This document shows positions 10,812 to 22,688 of a DNA stretch of 64,000 nt, piece after piece. Source of the stretch: Scedosporium boydii (lineage: Eukaryota > Ascomycota > Sordariomycetes > Microascales > Microascaceae); assembly GCA_002221725.1 (NCBI GenBank), contig NJFT01000192.1:1-64000 (forward strand). Reading direction: 5' to 3'. How positions within the stretch are numbered: position 1 is the stretch's first letter; the number at the start of each line of letters is the position of its first letter. The notes beneath the pieces are model-generated. The model saw only the letters and a list, made by a program, of their open reading frames with translations. It was not told where the DNA came from and searched no databases. The position numbers and the translations under genes are program-made.

Positions 10812-13019
10812 CTAAACAGCCGTGCCAGGAGCAGCGGTAGTAGATGCGTCAGGTGCGTCGGGCTGTGGTCGATTTCGTCTTCCGCCCTTGAGACTCTTCA
10901 CTCTCGCCAACAGTCCACTACCACCAGGCTTCTCGGCGGAGGTCGACATCGTTCCTTCAGCTGTCGACCTACGTTCTACACCGATGGAAACCTGGCGTGT
11001 TCGTGCAGGAGGGCTGGTGGGAGACGTAGAACCATCTCGATCTCCTGGCTTCTTGATCGAAATGGATTCGGGTTCGTTGTCAAACTCGTTGGAGTACTTC
11101 CGGCTGTTGCTTGATTCACCCTCCGTGGTTCGCCTTGGCAAGTCGGGGTAGGTAGGACGACGACCTCCTTCCCCGAAACTCGGTCGTCCACCGGGCATGT
11201 ATTCTCGGGGTACCTTGTTTATGCCCCGGATCCTCTGGGCCAACGACTTCTTTCGCTGTAAACCGCCCTCTGCTATTTCAGCCGCTTGCTCGGCCTCCCG
11301 CTTTTGGATTACGGCTCTTGCGGCCGGCGTGCCCTCGAGGAATGTCGATGTGCCTAGACCAAGACTCTGGTCGCCGTGCAATACGTCGCCTCGGCTAGTT
11401 GGGTCAAAGAGCATCTCGGCGTGGGCACGGCTCCCATTCACCGCCCCAGCGTAGTCGGTGAACGCCTCTTTGCTACCCATTCCCATAAACGTTGAGTGGT
11501 CGGGTCGGTCACGAAGTGGACCCGAGCCACCAATCGAGTTGTTTAGTGAATCTTTGGCGAATGCATTTAATGGAGCACGGCGGCTGCCTTTGCGGTTGCG
11601 GTGGGGATTGCACGCATCAAACGGTCCATCGTGGTGGAAGGCTACTTTGAAGGGGTGTTAGTGCCCAGGTAATAAATAAGAAGCGAGTTAATGATAAGAA
11701 GCGGGTGTCTGAGAACGGGAAATGGAAGCGAACTGCCAAGTATACTCTTTCCGATACCCTTCTTTTCCTGACACACAAAATAGAAAAGAAAAACAAGGAA
11801 CCGGCATCGACTTACCTCCAATTCCATACATGCTAGTGGCATCAAGCTGGTCAATAACATCAACCCTCCTATTTGGGCGATGCTGACGATTCCTTTTCTC
11901 CCTTTCACGTCGACGAGCCTCACGCTGTTTGACGTCCTCTTCGGTCAGGGGCTTCTCGATATCGATCAACAGGGAAGAGTCCGAGTTTCGACGGGGTCGT
12001 CGCTCCGGGCGCTTGTGCGGGGACTGCGAAGGACCACCGGCCTTGGGACCACCGGCCTGCATCCTCCTCGCACGCATAGCTTCCTCCTGGGACCGGGTAG
12101 GTCGATGATTGGGGCCCGGCCGGGGCGGTCCATTCTTCGGAGGGCGGTTCATTGGGCGGTTCTCGTCGCCGTTGGGTCGTGCTGGCTTCTTGTCTTCCAG
12201 AGTCAAGGAATCCTGAGACCCCCCCCCAAAAAAAAGTCAGCATGTTTATACCGGCGAGGACATAGGCAAGATTACCCGTCCACGTTGCTTAGGCAAAGTG
12301 GATGTGAGATGGCGACACGGCGACACGGGGAGACGAAGCAATATACGTACAAAAAGCTCTTCGGCGGTGGGAGATGCTACTCTATCGGATTGGGTCGACA
12401 TGACACCCGGTGATCGCAGAGGTTCAGATGACTTGACTACCGGGTCAAGAAATGGGTTTCTCGATAGAGGACGAGCAGGGATGATGGGATCGTCGAAGGG
12501 CGAGGTGGGAGGCGGCGAGGTAGGTTTATTACCGAAGAAGTCGTTGACGGGGGAGGTGGTTCGATTGCGGAAAGGGTTATTCGAGGCGAGATTGAGCGTC
12601 AGGCCTGGGCCGGCGGAACCTTGTCCTGCTTTTTGTTTCCGTCAATATCAAGGAACCTGGGCGCTATCGGACGGTCCCGTGCATGTGAATGATGATGCTG
12701 ATAAGGGATATGAAACAACAATCTCGACTTGACACAAGATTCGGATGATTTCAGGAGGATACATGGAGAGCAAGAGATGAAGGGAGACAAAATGGGTGAC
12801 GGGGGTGGGAGCCTATCCAACATCGTCGCACAAAGGAGCGGAGCCAAGAACAGATGGGTGGTGCAGGGAAATCAGGATCGAGGAAAATCAGGGAATTGCC
12901 ATCAAGGCACGGAAAGCAGGTGGGGGGTGAGAGAACGCTTGGAACGCTGGGAACACTGGGAATGCTAGGGGTGATTGGCGGTATCTCTTACCTGGCGGGA
13001 AGGACTGTGCCGTCGACAT
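10812..13019 (-). CDS. Pal1 family cell-morphology protein
   Basis: Four exons (13019..12992, 12625..12351, 12212..11816, 11641..10812) join in consistent phase to 509 aa. Introns start GTAAG, GTACG and GTAAG and end in AG. Family signatures are clear: SNNPFRNR at residues 24-31, RRNSDSS at about 175-181, and FHHDGPFDACNPHRNR from residue 235. The rest is basic, Pro/Ser-rich and disordered. In fission yeast, Pal1 is a membrane-associated protein at sites of active growth that maintains cylindrical shape, and its budding yeast relatives act in endocytic coats. The likely role here is hyphal polarity or endocytosis. The first coding exon holds only nine complete codons, so a start prediction without splicing would be wrong. 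Confidence 0.9.
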
Positions 13020-16000
13020 TCTGATCGTTGGTCGCGTATGACGACTTCAAAGTTGTGATAGGAAGGAGTGCGTTCGGAGCCGTTTCTCGTACTATTTGCG
13101 TTTGAGCTGAACCCCCCCTTTTTCCTTCCCAGAGGCAAAGGCAGAGAGGAGTGTCGTGAGCTTAGGATCGGTCGTGCGTAGAAAGTGGGACAAGTTGGTT
13201 TTGAGTTTGGTGGGTGTGAGGAGAGAGAAAGAAGAAAGTCGTATTATTAGGGGGGCCCGAAATATTAAGCCGGGAGGGATCAATTGGATGAACTCGTGGT
13301 CAGAACGCCCAGAGTCGAAGAGAGTCGAAAGGTAAAAGGCGATGAATGAATCGAGTGAATTGAATTGAATCGAATCGAAAGAACCCGCTGAACCAAAAAT
13401 CGGTCGGGGACTTGAATTGCTCCAGAAGCTCTGTGCCCTCAGTAAACTACACTGTATAGAGCGTAGCGTGCTGCCGTCAGTGGTGCTGAGGTACCGTACC
13501 ACGCTTGTCTCGCCTCTGTGTACTTTGGATCCAGAGTGCTGAACGGGTACGGGTGGGTTATGGTACTTCGTACAAGTACAATTGTATCGAATGGGTTCCA
13601 GTTATTAAGGGGGCCAATCGGCGGCAGGAAGTTTGAGTACTCGGCAAAAGGGTCACAAAACGCTGCTAGTGTTGAGAGGCGAGAGTAGAAGTGGGGAAGC
13701 GACTTGTCAAAAGGAGTGTTTGGTACTAGGAATGCGACGCGTTCTGGGGCGTACGAAGTAGTGGAGTCACTGGAGTGTCGTCGGACAATGCAGCGGTCTT
13801 GGTGCCCTTCGAAGTACAATATTGTACGTTGCGATTGGTACTTTGTACTTTGACCCACTGCTCTGGCAACGTGCCCTGCAAGAGCTAATAAACTACAGCA
13901 GAAACGAGTGTTAGATTTGTTTCGGGTACACTTCCCTGCAATTCGAGGCGAGCGAAGAGAAACTCGGACGAGAAAAGGAGTACGTACATCGCACAACACG
14001 ATTGAGTCGCTGTGCGTTGAGCGTAGTGTCGCGACAAAGTTGTGGGTGGGAACGGGGAGGGACGGGCAGTGAATGACGTAGGGCCTGACTATACTTTCTC
14101 CAGGACCATGAGGATTTGACGTTGTGGGGACGGGTACTACGAGCAGGGGCAACAGGTTTCAATGGCATTTTAGGGGAGATATGCAGTCTATTTTTCTTTT
14201 CTCGGCAGACTTCTTCCAAGAAGAGAAAGCAAAGAGAGGTTACTCACATACTTTGTGCTCTGCTGTCGTGCGCCCGAAGTGCTGTGCAAGGCGTACGCGA
14301 CGGACGGTCAGTTTCCGGTATGAGGGGAGTTGGAAGAAGGTTACGAGGTAAGTGGTGGCAAGGCCAGGTTTCGGAGATTGGGGGACCCCAACAAAATATA
14401 GCGCTCGGCACCAGGGACAGGCTCCGGCGAACTCGGCACCTCAGTTGGACACTTGGACGCCACAAGGCAAATCGGGCAGGCAAGATGACAGGATTTACTT
14501 GTACAAGAGGGTAGGGGGCGAAGCAAGGTGGCATCGAGTTGCTACGGCATGGCGGGCGGGAAGGGAGGATTGAATCTCAAGTGAGGATGGGCCGAAGGGT
14601 TTCAACGAATAGAGACTCGGAAAGGGGGAGTATTTGGCGCCATCGATAACAATGACGAAGAGCAAGCGTTGAAAGAGGAAAGAGAGCGTTGTCATACCTG
14701 TGTGTCTCCTCTGTCCACAAGTGTGTGTAGTTTAGAACCAAAGTCCGTTCACGGGGAGGTGGCACGAGACCGTTCTCGAACCTGGAGAGACAACCTGAAT
14801 ATAATCTTGGTATCAAGTTGTGAGGTTGTCGAGAAGACAGAAAGACATCGAAGTTCAAAGCCAAGGCGGAGTTTTTTTCGAGACGAGTCCGAGCAACGCA
14901 GGGCCTTTCAGACTGCTTGGTTTCTGGGTGTGGGAGTGCGAGGATCGTGTGTATTATTAGAAAAATGAATACGAGGCCAGGTCAACAAGATTGATCAATT
15001 GTGATCATTGGATCTGTTCAACGAGGGATGGCGCTATCGAGGAGTGGTTGTTGTGCCAGGCGACGCTGATTGGAAAGAAATTCAACTGCCAGGGGTACAG
15101 AGTAGTAGTAATTATAGAAATGCTGCAAACGGATATTCGAATCTCAATCCGTCGATCCAAGCATTCAGAAGTCTGGCCAAGGTGGTAGTCGTGGGCTCGA
15201 CGGTGGTTCTGGTTCGGCGATAGGGGACTTTGGCGTGTCCTTAGGTTAAATGAGGATGCTCTACCTGTGTACTCGTGGTTGCAGTTTAGCCAAGGCGATG
15301 GGAGCCATCAGATGGACGTTGACGATCGGGTTGCTAGCGGTGAGCAGTTGCGAGCAGCGTCCATCACTTGATTCAACCTGACGTGAGGAGGACGGATTAC
15401 CGAGGTTGTCGCCAGCTGCAAGCACTCTACCCGTGTTTCCTAAGGAGATGCAAGGCAGGGACGGTTGTCTTCATCCATGGATCAAAAAGGTATTAATTGA
15501 TTCCGATCAATTGCATCGCCACTTGCTTCGTAGTTTAGTTTGGATAACAGCACAGGCACTCGAGGGCGGCCTGAGCCCATACCATTCGCACAGCTCCATC
15601 GTCGGCCCCATCTCCTTCGGATCGCTGAGCAGTGAGCACCGAGTAATTTAGCAAGCGTGATCTGTCAATCTGCGCCGTTGGCGGTTAGGACCCCTGCTCT
15701 GCTTTTCCTAAACGGGCCTCTGCGATGCAGTGTGCGCTTCCGTCTTCCGTCTTTCGTCTCCCCTCCAACTCTTCATCGACCCCTATTTCTCCGCCGTTAA
15801 GTGGCCAAGCTTGACCGCCAGACTGGGATCAGACTCGAGAGACAGAATGGATTGATAAATACGAAGTACTTCGTAAACCCTGAGAGAATAAACCAAACCC
15901 ACCCCACATAGCTCGGTAACCCGGGTGGTTAAGCCAGCGGCGTTTCTTCCACCTCGTGGGTTTGACTCGATGAAACGTCCTTGTCCGAGCAGCCTCGCGC

Positions 16001-17916
16001 TGCAAAGTTAAATGCTCAATCTTCTTGGAGGCCCAGCCCACTCTCGTCGACTCGATTCAACAAAATGAGTCAAAGCATACACTACAATTGTCCTTGGAAG
16101 TCCGAGATGATCATCATGCTTTGCTCCTTTTGCTGCAGTCTTCGGACATGCTCCTGCACCAAGTATCAATATCTGTCCAATGGCTTCAATTCCCAAAGCA
16201 GCATTGGCAATGGGGTCTCACGGTTTATGGCTTGGGTTCGTGCACTTGATTGGCTCGGTGTTCCAAGACCGTGCTCGGCGTCCCTCCAGAAATGACGCTT
16301 CCATGTGCGGCATCATGTCGATCTACACCCCACCACGAAGTATGGAGTATTACGAAGTGCTAACACGTCAATTTGAGACTTAGACTTCGTAGCATTATCT
16401 CAATGCTTCTCGCCCAGCCTCCGAGTAGAAAGTTGCTCCAGTCAACTACTCAGTATTGTCCAGACTGGGAGCAGGATACCTGTGATCGATACTTGGCGTC
16501 CACCTCATCTTTCAAACTAACACGCCGCGCCGGGTAGGCATTATGCATCAATGATGGATAAGCCCATGTCCCAGCCCGATACTAACAGAACTACAATTGT
16601 ACCGAGAATTTTCCTTCCGTTTGACTCAGAGACCGAGTTCGCACATGAAAACGATGCCTTTGGAAGGTATGACCGAAGGGTGAAATTCTACGAAGTAGAT
16701 TCAGTACATGTACTCAGTACGCGTCAAGCGATACCGTCGTATGACCTCCAAACGAGGGAGCATTCGGTGTCTGCCAAAGCAAAAACTGATATGCTTTCCG
16801 AGATGTCAAATTACCCACCACTGTACTTGTATGTATTGACGTTGCAGTCGGCTAATGGAAGATATCACAATGGGGAAGCATGCGACATGGCGGGTACTTC
16901 CCTTCCCACGAGTCACAACTACACTACACTAGAGTTGGCATCTCGTATTCCAACAATTGATGCTGTTAAAAAGATGCCTGGTATTGCCGTTCGATGTTGG
17001 CATCGTTAGGGCGTTCCGCTCCGGCTCTCCTATTTCACAAAGGATAGACATCAATAGATCACTAGTTAAATTAGCTCGATGCCATTGACCATCATTCCAC
17101 TGCTTCACTGTAACCGTAGTAGCGACGCTGGACGCTCGTCTCAACGCAACAAAAACTACGAAGTACGCGAAGAATCTCTCTTTTCCCTTTATTTTTTAAT
17201 TTTTTTCTTAAAAAAAAAAATATTATTCGCTGGCTTTAGGCCAGTTCCAGTCAGTCGCTTTCGACCATGAGCCCTTAGCAAAGTCCTCAATGTGCTCTGC
17301 TGTTCTTCGTTGGAGCTACCTCGTACTTCGGAGTTAGTGGTGGGCCATTTCAAGATTTGAAGCTAATCGTGTCGAGTTGCCTCTCGAGTGGATGGTCCCT
17401 CTTCGGTATTATTAGCACCCTGATTTCGGAAAAGGTGAAGGCATAGCCTCTTATTACCAGACCAGACTTGCCAGACCCATCATCCAGAGATCCCTTCCAC
17501 TTCTTACTTTGAAGACTTGGAATGGGGGACGGTCCAATAGGTCTGAGAGTGGTCTCGCGACTTATACGGTCGACTTTTTGATAGACGAAGAAAGAGGAAA
17601 AAAGAACGCGAAAGGTGGATTAGATACCCCACGGCGATCCGCGCTACGTGACCTACACGAGATAGCTTCATATATTTTCGCGTCCACTTCGCAGGCGTCT
17701 ACTTAGTCGAACCTCCTTTTCTCTTCCCCCACATTGGACGCATTTCTTTTAGTCCATACCCTTCGGTTCTAGCCGACTCCCAGTTCGATTCGAGCTGCCA
17801 TATCAATTGATCAATGATACACCGGGTCAATGTAGTGGCGGCTAGTTAAATGGGCTTCATTCATTAAATTGGAGCTTTAACTATTATGGATAAAAGTTGC
17901 ACAAATAGTCATAACA
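13020..17916. other. 4.9-kb gene-empty region
   Basis: This covers the Pal1 promoter side and the 3' flank of the fasciclin gene. Open frames such as 13439-14152 (-) and 16551-17009 (+) lack recognisable family features, and both contain the dispersed 9-mer in their reading frames. The 9-mer occurs at 13564, 13752, 15860, 15867, 16689 and 17157, the densest cluster in the window. At 15860-15875 two copies form a perfect 16-bp palindrome. I see no transposon termini, tRNA or other RNA gene. Confidence 0.55.
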
Positions 17917-19182
17917 TCATCCCAGATCGGAACCATCGTCATTCTTGATAAACTCATCCAGTCTCTCCTTCAGCTCCTTCACCGTAACTCCATCACGGTC
18001 AAAGTTCCTCTTAGCATCTTCGTCGTGGCCTTTCCGACCGCCATACTTTGGTGGGATGAGGACGGACCCGATAACATGGACAACTCCGTCACTGGCGATG
18101 CCGTCCTGGACCATGACACAACTCTTCCCGCGGTTGATGGACATCTCAGAGAACTCCATCCAAGTGACGATGTCGACCTCGATTGTGCGGTTTGGAAGGA
18201 GAGATTGGGGAGAGGCATGGCGACGCTTAATCGGGGGCAAGGACATCTGATCTGCCTCTACTGTAAGAATGGGGATGTCGTGGAGAGATACCGTCTTGGA
18301 CTTGTAGTAAGCATCTGAATAAAGTGTTGCGTTGATGACAGTATGATATTTTAAAAGAGCCCGAAGGTACTTCTCCCCATCCCTGGAGAAAAGAAAGCGA
18401 GAAGTGTCCAGGCGGAGCTTCTCCCATGCTCTGTTCGAGGGAGCGAATATCGTGCCTCCCGCTTGCGGTTCCTGGCGTAATTCGTTTGAAAGACCCGTCT
18501 TCTCCATGGCAGAAGCAAAAGTGGTAAGCTTTGCGGGGAGAGTCTTGATGAGCTTGCCCTGTCGTGGGGGCGGCATCAGAAGGTCCTCGATCATGTGGAG
18601 GACGCCGTTCGCAACCTCGATACCAGTCTGGGTGATACGAGAGCCAAAGTTGAGGTCGATCCCTGAAAGATCTACCGAGACGCGCACGCGTTGTGGTTTG
18701 TAACCTAGCGAGCTCTCGTTGAGTAGAGTCGGGATGGTGTGCGACGACATGACGCGGTCGAGGGAGTATATGTCGTCTACGACATGGTACCTTATCATCT
18801 TCCTTAAGAACTCCGGGAGCAGGTGTTCTCTTCTGGGCTGGGGAAGATTCTCGAAAGCGGTATCGGCAGGGACAAAGACTGTGATACTGCTGTCGAAGTC
18901 GTCAAGTTTTTTGCGGACCGAAGGGTACTGGTTGATGAGATCGCAGAATTCCCGGGTATTTTCGCCTAAACAGATGAGCTCATAGGCAGTGACCTTCGCC
19001 TGAAGGCGAGGTTTTGAGTCTCCGTTGGCATGGTTATTTAGGATGGGGGACTCCTCGGAGGACGCCATGACGTCGTTTAGTTTATTGGGCTCTTCATTGT
19101 CGGATTGTCCGAGTAAGGGATACTGTCCTGGATAAGCCAGGATGGCAGTAGCTAGAGCGAGTTGGAGATAACGGGCCTTCAT
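17917..19182 (-). CDS. Secreted fasciclin (FAS1) domain protein
   Basis: A single exon of 421 aa, starting at the ATG at 19182. I chose it over an in-frame codon 45 nt upstream because it yields a signal-peptide-like start (MKARYLQLALATAILAYPG). Two FAS1 repeats follow, at about residues 65-200 and 210-385. Each has the conserved Tyr-His (IRYHVV and LKYHTV) and the strand-helix pattern around TVFVPADTAF and TIFAPSNRAW. FAS1 proteins are extracellular or vacuolar adhesion-type proteins. There is no obvious GPI signal: the tail is charged (ends DDGSDLG), so the product is probably secreted or vacuolar. The exact function is unknown. Confidence 0.85.
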   Translation of the reverse strand: MKARYLQLALATAILAYPGQYPLLGQSDNEEPNKLNDVMASSEESPILNNHANGDSKPRLQAKVTAYELICLGENTREFCDLINQYPSVRKKLDDFDSSITVFVPADTAFENLPQPRREHLLPEFLRKMIRYHVVDDIYSLDRVMSSHTIPTLLNESSLGYKPQRVRVSVDLSGIDLNFGSRITQTGIEVANGVLHMIEDLLMPPPRQGKLIKTLPAKLTTFASAMEKTGLSNELRQEPQAGGTIFAPSNRAWEKLRLDTSRFLFSRDGEKYLRALLKYHTVINATLYSDAYYKSKTVSLHDIPILTVEADQMSLPPIKRRHASPQSLLPNRTIEVDIVTWMEFSEMSINRGKSCVMVQDGIASDGVVHVIGSVLIPPKYGGRKGHDEDAKRNFDRDGVTVKELKERLDEFIKNDDGSDLG

Positions 19183-19963
19183 CTCAAAACGTCCCCAGTT
19201 CTCATCCTCACTCTCGTTGATAACCAAAATGAGTAGATTCAGGAAAAGAGCTCTCCGCGACAGTCTGGCTTATAGAGCTCTAATGTTGTTTGAACTTCGA
19301 ATGAGCGGGCAATCATCACCTGTGACTAACATCAGACGGCAGGTGCTAGAGTAAGCCTCTCGGTGGCAAGATGTCGCACGTAACAAGTGTGTCGAGGCGA
19401 GTTCGCTGCATACAGTTAGACTGTCGAGTGACGAGACCCATTTGCGAGATTCTGAGGTTCTGTATGTCTCTAGCTCTCGGAATTTGATGGCGAATCTAAA
19501 GAAGCTTATGTCTAAACTATTATCTAGGAAGAGTGACTTGGGTTTTATCGAGGACGGTTTCTGCGCTTGGGGGCGAGGGTGAAGACGTGCGTCATCAGGA
19601 AGGCGTTGCATGATAGTTTCGAACTGGATTCCGCACGGCTCTGTAGACGAGTGGTGCCACTTGTGGCTCTGCAAAGCAATTCTGCACTTTCTAGGAATTG
19701 TTTTCATTTTTATAAAGGACTCGTGAGACGGAAATTTGGAGGATTGTTACAATGAATGCTCTTCGTGTATTTTGGAAACTGGTATGATCCCGCAATGGCG
19801 TCTTGTTAAGAAACATTGAAGGCGCTTGAAGGGGGTCTTACTGAAGGCGGCCGCACTTAATCTGATAGCGTTGGAAAGCCCTTACACTAGATCCAGTCCT
19901 AGAAGAAAGGTACATATGGGAGAAAGTCTTTTCTCAACATAGATAGATGTCGGGTCTCTATGC
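19183..19963. other. Intergenic region
   Basis: 5' flank of the fasciclin gene and 3' flank of the next minus-strand gene. A 145-codon frame at 19270-19707 (-) has no recognisable features and is treated as chance. Confidence 0.55.
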
Positions 19964-20695
19964 CTAGTTGTCGGCGCCGGTGCAAGTGCTGGGGACAGAA
20001 TCTTTTGGGGAGACATCATTCCCGACGCATCCTGTGTGCCTGGTTATTGAATCACCACGGGCACCTTCGAATCGTCGTTCTGAACCTTCCTCGGGCGTTT
20101 CTGGAATCGTCGACAAACGACTCCTAGTCGTGATGTTGGTGACACCCGTTCGGGAGAGCGATCTCGCCCACTCGAGAGTGCTCTCTCGAACCCCATTCAG
20201 ATAAGGTCCTATGGGCGTGCCATTAATCAGTTTTCTGGTGTAGGGAGCACACTGTTTTACCGATTCAGCGGTTTTGTCAAACACTCCGAGTGTGTGGGCA
20301 AGCGACAGCTCTTCACAGCTCACCTGATCGCCAAGTAGTTCATCATCCAAGATTCCATCGTAAAAGGTAGAGAAAAGATAAACCTCGTTAATAATCTTCG
20401 CGCGTATTGGCCTTTTGACGAGTAATACGCCCTTGATGGCCCAGTATCGCCGGATCACCTTCTCGTCCAGGATGTTCCCTCCTGTAAAGGTCGAGGTGCA
20501 CTCGGGACACCAGCCGAAGATGATTTGGCCCGTGGACTTGGTGGAACGACTTGCTCCATAGCCGATGAACTTGCAGATATGGTCCTCAACTTTATAACGT
20601 TCTTCTTCCTGCCGTTTGCGGGAAACGTGGCATTGCTGGACGCCAGTGATGCGGTGGGCGCAGACTGTGAAGACTTGTGAGGTTAGGAAGCACAT
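19964..20695 (-). CDS. Fungal Cys/His-rich protein of unknown function
   Basis: A single open frame of 243 aa from the ATG at 20695. The N-terminus (MCFLTSQVFTVCAHR) resembles a group of uncharacterised filamentous-fungal proteins that start M-C-x(n)-C-x-H-R. It is followed by further Cys and His residues (QQCH, HIC) and a CPEC pair near residue 65, a layout that could bind one or two metal ions. The C-terminal half is hydrophilic with Ser/Thr/Arg-rich stretches. I do not recognise an enzyme domain. Its neighbours give no functional clue. Confidence 0.6.
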   Translation of the reverse strand: MCFLTSQVFTVCAHRITGVQQCHVSRKRQEEERYKVEDHICKFIGYGASRSTKSTGQIIFGWCPECTSTFTGGNILDEKVIRRYWAIKGVLLVKRPIRAKIINEVYLFSTFYDGILDDELLGDQVSCEELSLAHTLGVFDKTAESVKQCAPYTRKLINGTPIGPYLNGVRESTLEWARSLSRTGVTNITTRSRLSTIPETPEEGSERRFEGARGDSITRHTGCVGNDVSPKDSVPSTCTGADN

Positions 20696-21051
20696 TTTTG
20701 TGAACAGGAATGGGGAATGCTCAATTGTGTAGAGCGTTTGTGAAGAAGCGTAATGAGTTGAGTTGCATGATTCGAGTCAAGTCTTGGGGAGAGCTTTCCT
20801 AGCTTCATATATTGGGCGGACTGGATCTGAAGCTGGAGATAGTTGCGATAGACAAAGAGGCAGAGAGGCGAGGACTTCTTTGAGAACTCAGTAGTCGCGT
20901 CTACTGAACAATACCACAAAGAATAGAAACATTAACAATAGACATAGCACCCATTGACTTGAGAATTGTTCATCCGCTTCCCTCTATTGTCTTCTTCCGT
21001 CCTTTCTTTGTTCGTTCGCAACATTGATCTGTATCTAGCCGGACCCAACAT
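20696..21051. other. Short intergenic region
   Basis: 356 bp between the Cys/His-rich gene start and the stop of the small hydrophilic gene. Nothing else recognised. Confidence 0.6.
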
Positions 21052-21462
21052 TTACATTCCAGACTTCTTGTTCTTCTCCTTAATGGGGAATTCACTCCCA
21101 GTGACATTCTTGTACCCGCTGCGAATGGCGCCGGCAATCTGAGCGTCCTTCATCTGCTCCAAAGCAGACTCGTTGGATTGGTCGCCCTGGCCGAGGAACT
21201 TTTCCTGGGCATAGTCGATGGCTATAGTCGAATTAGAATAACGACATGGAAACTAGAGGAAGATATTGACAGGGAATTGGAGCTTACCCTTGTCAAGGGC
21301 ATCTTCGTTCTGTTCGCCCTTGCGGCCACCGCCGCCCATTTCATTGAGCTTATTAGTGAACCCGCCTCCGGAGCTACTGCTGCCTTGTTGGGTCTGTTGG
21401 TTTTGGCTGTTGTTGGTGTTGTTGCCGGAGTTCCCACCGAGGGCGTTCTTGACAAAGTTCAT
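21052..21462 (-). CDS. Small hydrophilic fungal protein (114 aa)
   Basis: Two exons, 21462..21288 and 21221..21052, join in phase 1. The donor is GTAAG, the acceptor CTATAG, and the intron is 66 nt. The N-terminus is MNFVKNALGG, followed by an Asn/Gln/Ser/Gly-rich linker, then the conserved pieces NEDALDKG, IDYAQEKFLGQG and ALEQMKDAQIA, ending with basic residues. This matches a small conserved protein of ascomycetes, found near the threshold of intrinsically disordered, stress-associated proteins. No catalytic motif is present. The function is unknown, and a stress-protective role is a guess from composition. Confidence 0.75.
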
Positions 21463-22688
21463 GATTGTGTTGGATGAGCTACAAGGTATTGGATACTGGT
21501 TATGTACGATGGAAACTTGGGAATTGGAGTTAATCGGTCATCGGTTGGGCTCCGAGTTTGGGGCTGTTATATATATAAAATTATCAAGCTACGAGATATG
21601 AGAGCATTTCTCCTCGACCTGGACCTGGAAGGTCTCATTCATGAGTTATTGGGAGGGCCTTGAGACACTGACGTCGTGTGGCTGGACTTTCAGCTTACTT
21701 GTGAAGCAGAAACAGTGAAAAGCTTCACGACCACCTACTCAGACTGGACATCGAATTATACCTAGAGCAGTATAAAATGCGAAGCTTATCGGAAGTGGAG
21801 GATGGATATATTCATGATGGCAGCACCTCTTGGGAAGAGGCGAAGATCGATCGGAGGGTCACTCGTGGACACCAAACCAACATCGGTTACTCGAATCGCA
21901 GCCAATACATATCGAGCAAGGATTAACTCGGGGGCTTGGTGAGCGGCTCTAAACTGACTTCAACGGGAAGGCCTTAGTTTGAAACTTGCATGGAGGCTGA
22001 GCACCATTTAGTGTCGGTCAAGGCTGCTGGTCTGCTACCTTCCAGGGAGCTGGATCGGCGGCGATAGAACGCACTGGGGAGTTGCTGGCTCCCATGGCAG
22101 AATGACGAAGCGCCCTGCGTTCCCTGACAGAGATTGACTCATGTTTTGAACCGTATCCCAGATGGGAGGGGGGTTAACACCGAAGACCCGGGGTAGGAGC
22201 GCCTTCTTTAGACACCCCTGATAACGATATCTTAAGTGATTTGATCAATGGTTCTGGATTTATATTTCTCATTCCACTGATCAATTTCCCCCTTTTTCCC
22301 CAGACAAGTCCTCATCCGACTGTGAGCAGTTGCTAATTAATATTTCGACTCATTGCTGTTTTGAACGGCGCCCAGGATGATGTCCTTGGTTCGCCTCTGT
22401 CCAAATCACGTGATAGCTCTGACTCCTTCGGCGTCCAGTCGCATGTTAGTCACCACAATTGTTAGAGGGGAGGTGCGATGGTGGGGTCATTTTCCCAGGA
22501 ACTGCCCCGCCATGGCTAATCGGGCTTCGTAGAGTTTGCACCAAGTTGATTCAATTGCTGTAGCTGCTGCAATATTGCTCCTCTCATAAGAAGAAAATCT
22601 GATCGATTTTCTCGAATTCGTGCTTCGTCCCTGCGAAACTTCCTTTTTCACTTGTCTACCGATCTAGGCCTTTCACCTTACCACGACA
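21463..22688. other. Divergent promoter region of the aspartyl-tRNA synthetase gene
   Basis: The 1.2-kb gap between two divergently transcribed genes holds no coding signal. It includes a perfect ATCACGTGAT palindrome at 22405-22414, about 280 bp before the synthetase start, and an AT-rich stretch near 22330. Confidence 0.6.
22405..22414. promoter_or_regulatory. CACGTG E-box (Cbf1-like site)
   Basis: The palindrome ATCACGTGAT contains TCACGTGA, the core bound by Cbf1/bHLH factors in ascomycetes. It lies about 275 bp upstream of the aspartyl-tRNA synthetase ATG. Binding is inferred from the motif alone. Confidence 0.4.

Noticed and set aside
13439..14152. 237-codon minus-strand frame upstream of Pal1
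   Set aside because: Contains copies of the dispersed non-coding 9-mer and shows no domain or coherent composition. It more likely belongs to the leader or promoter.
16551..17009. 152-codon plus-strand frame
   Set aside because: Overlaps a dispersed 9-mer copy and lacks any recognisable motif.
19270..19707. 145-codon minus-strand frame upstream of the fasciclin gene
   Set aside because: No family features, and it sits where the fasciclin promoter is expected.
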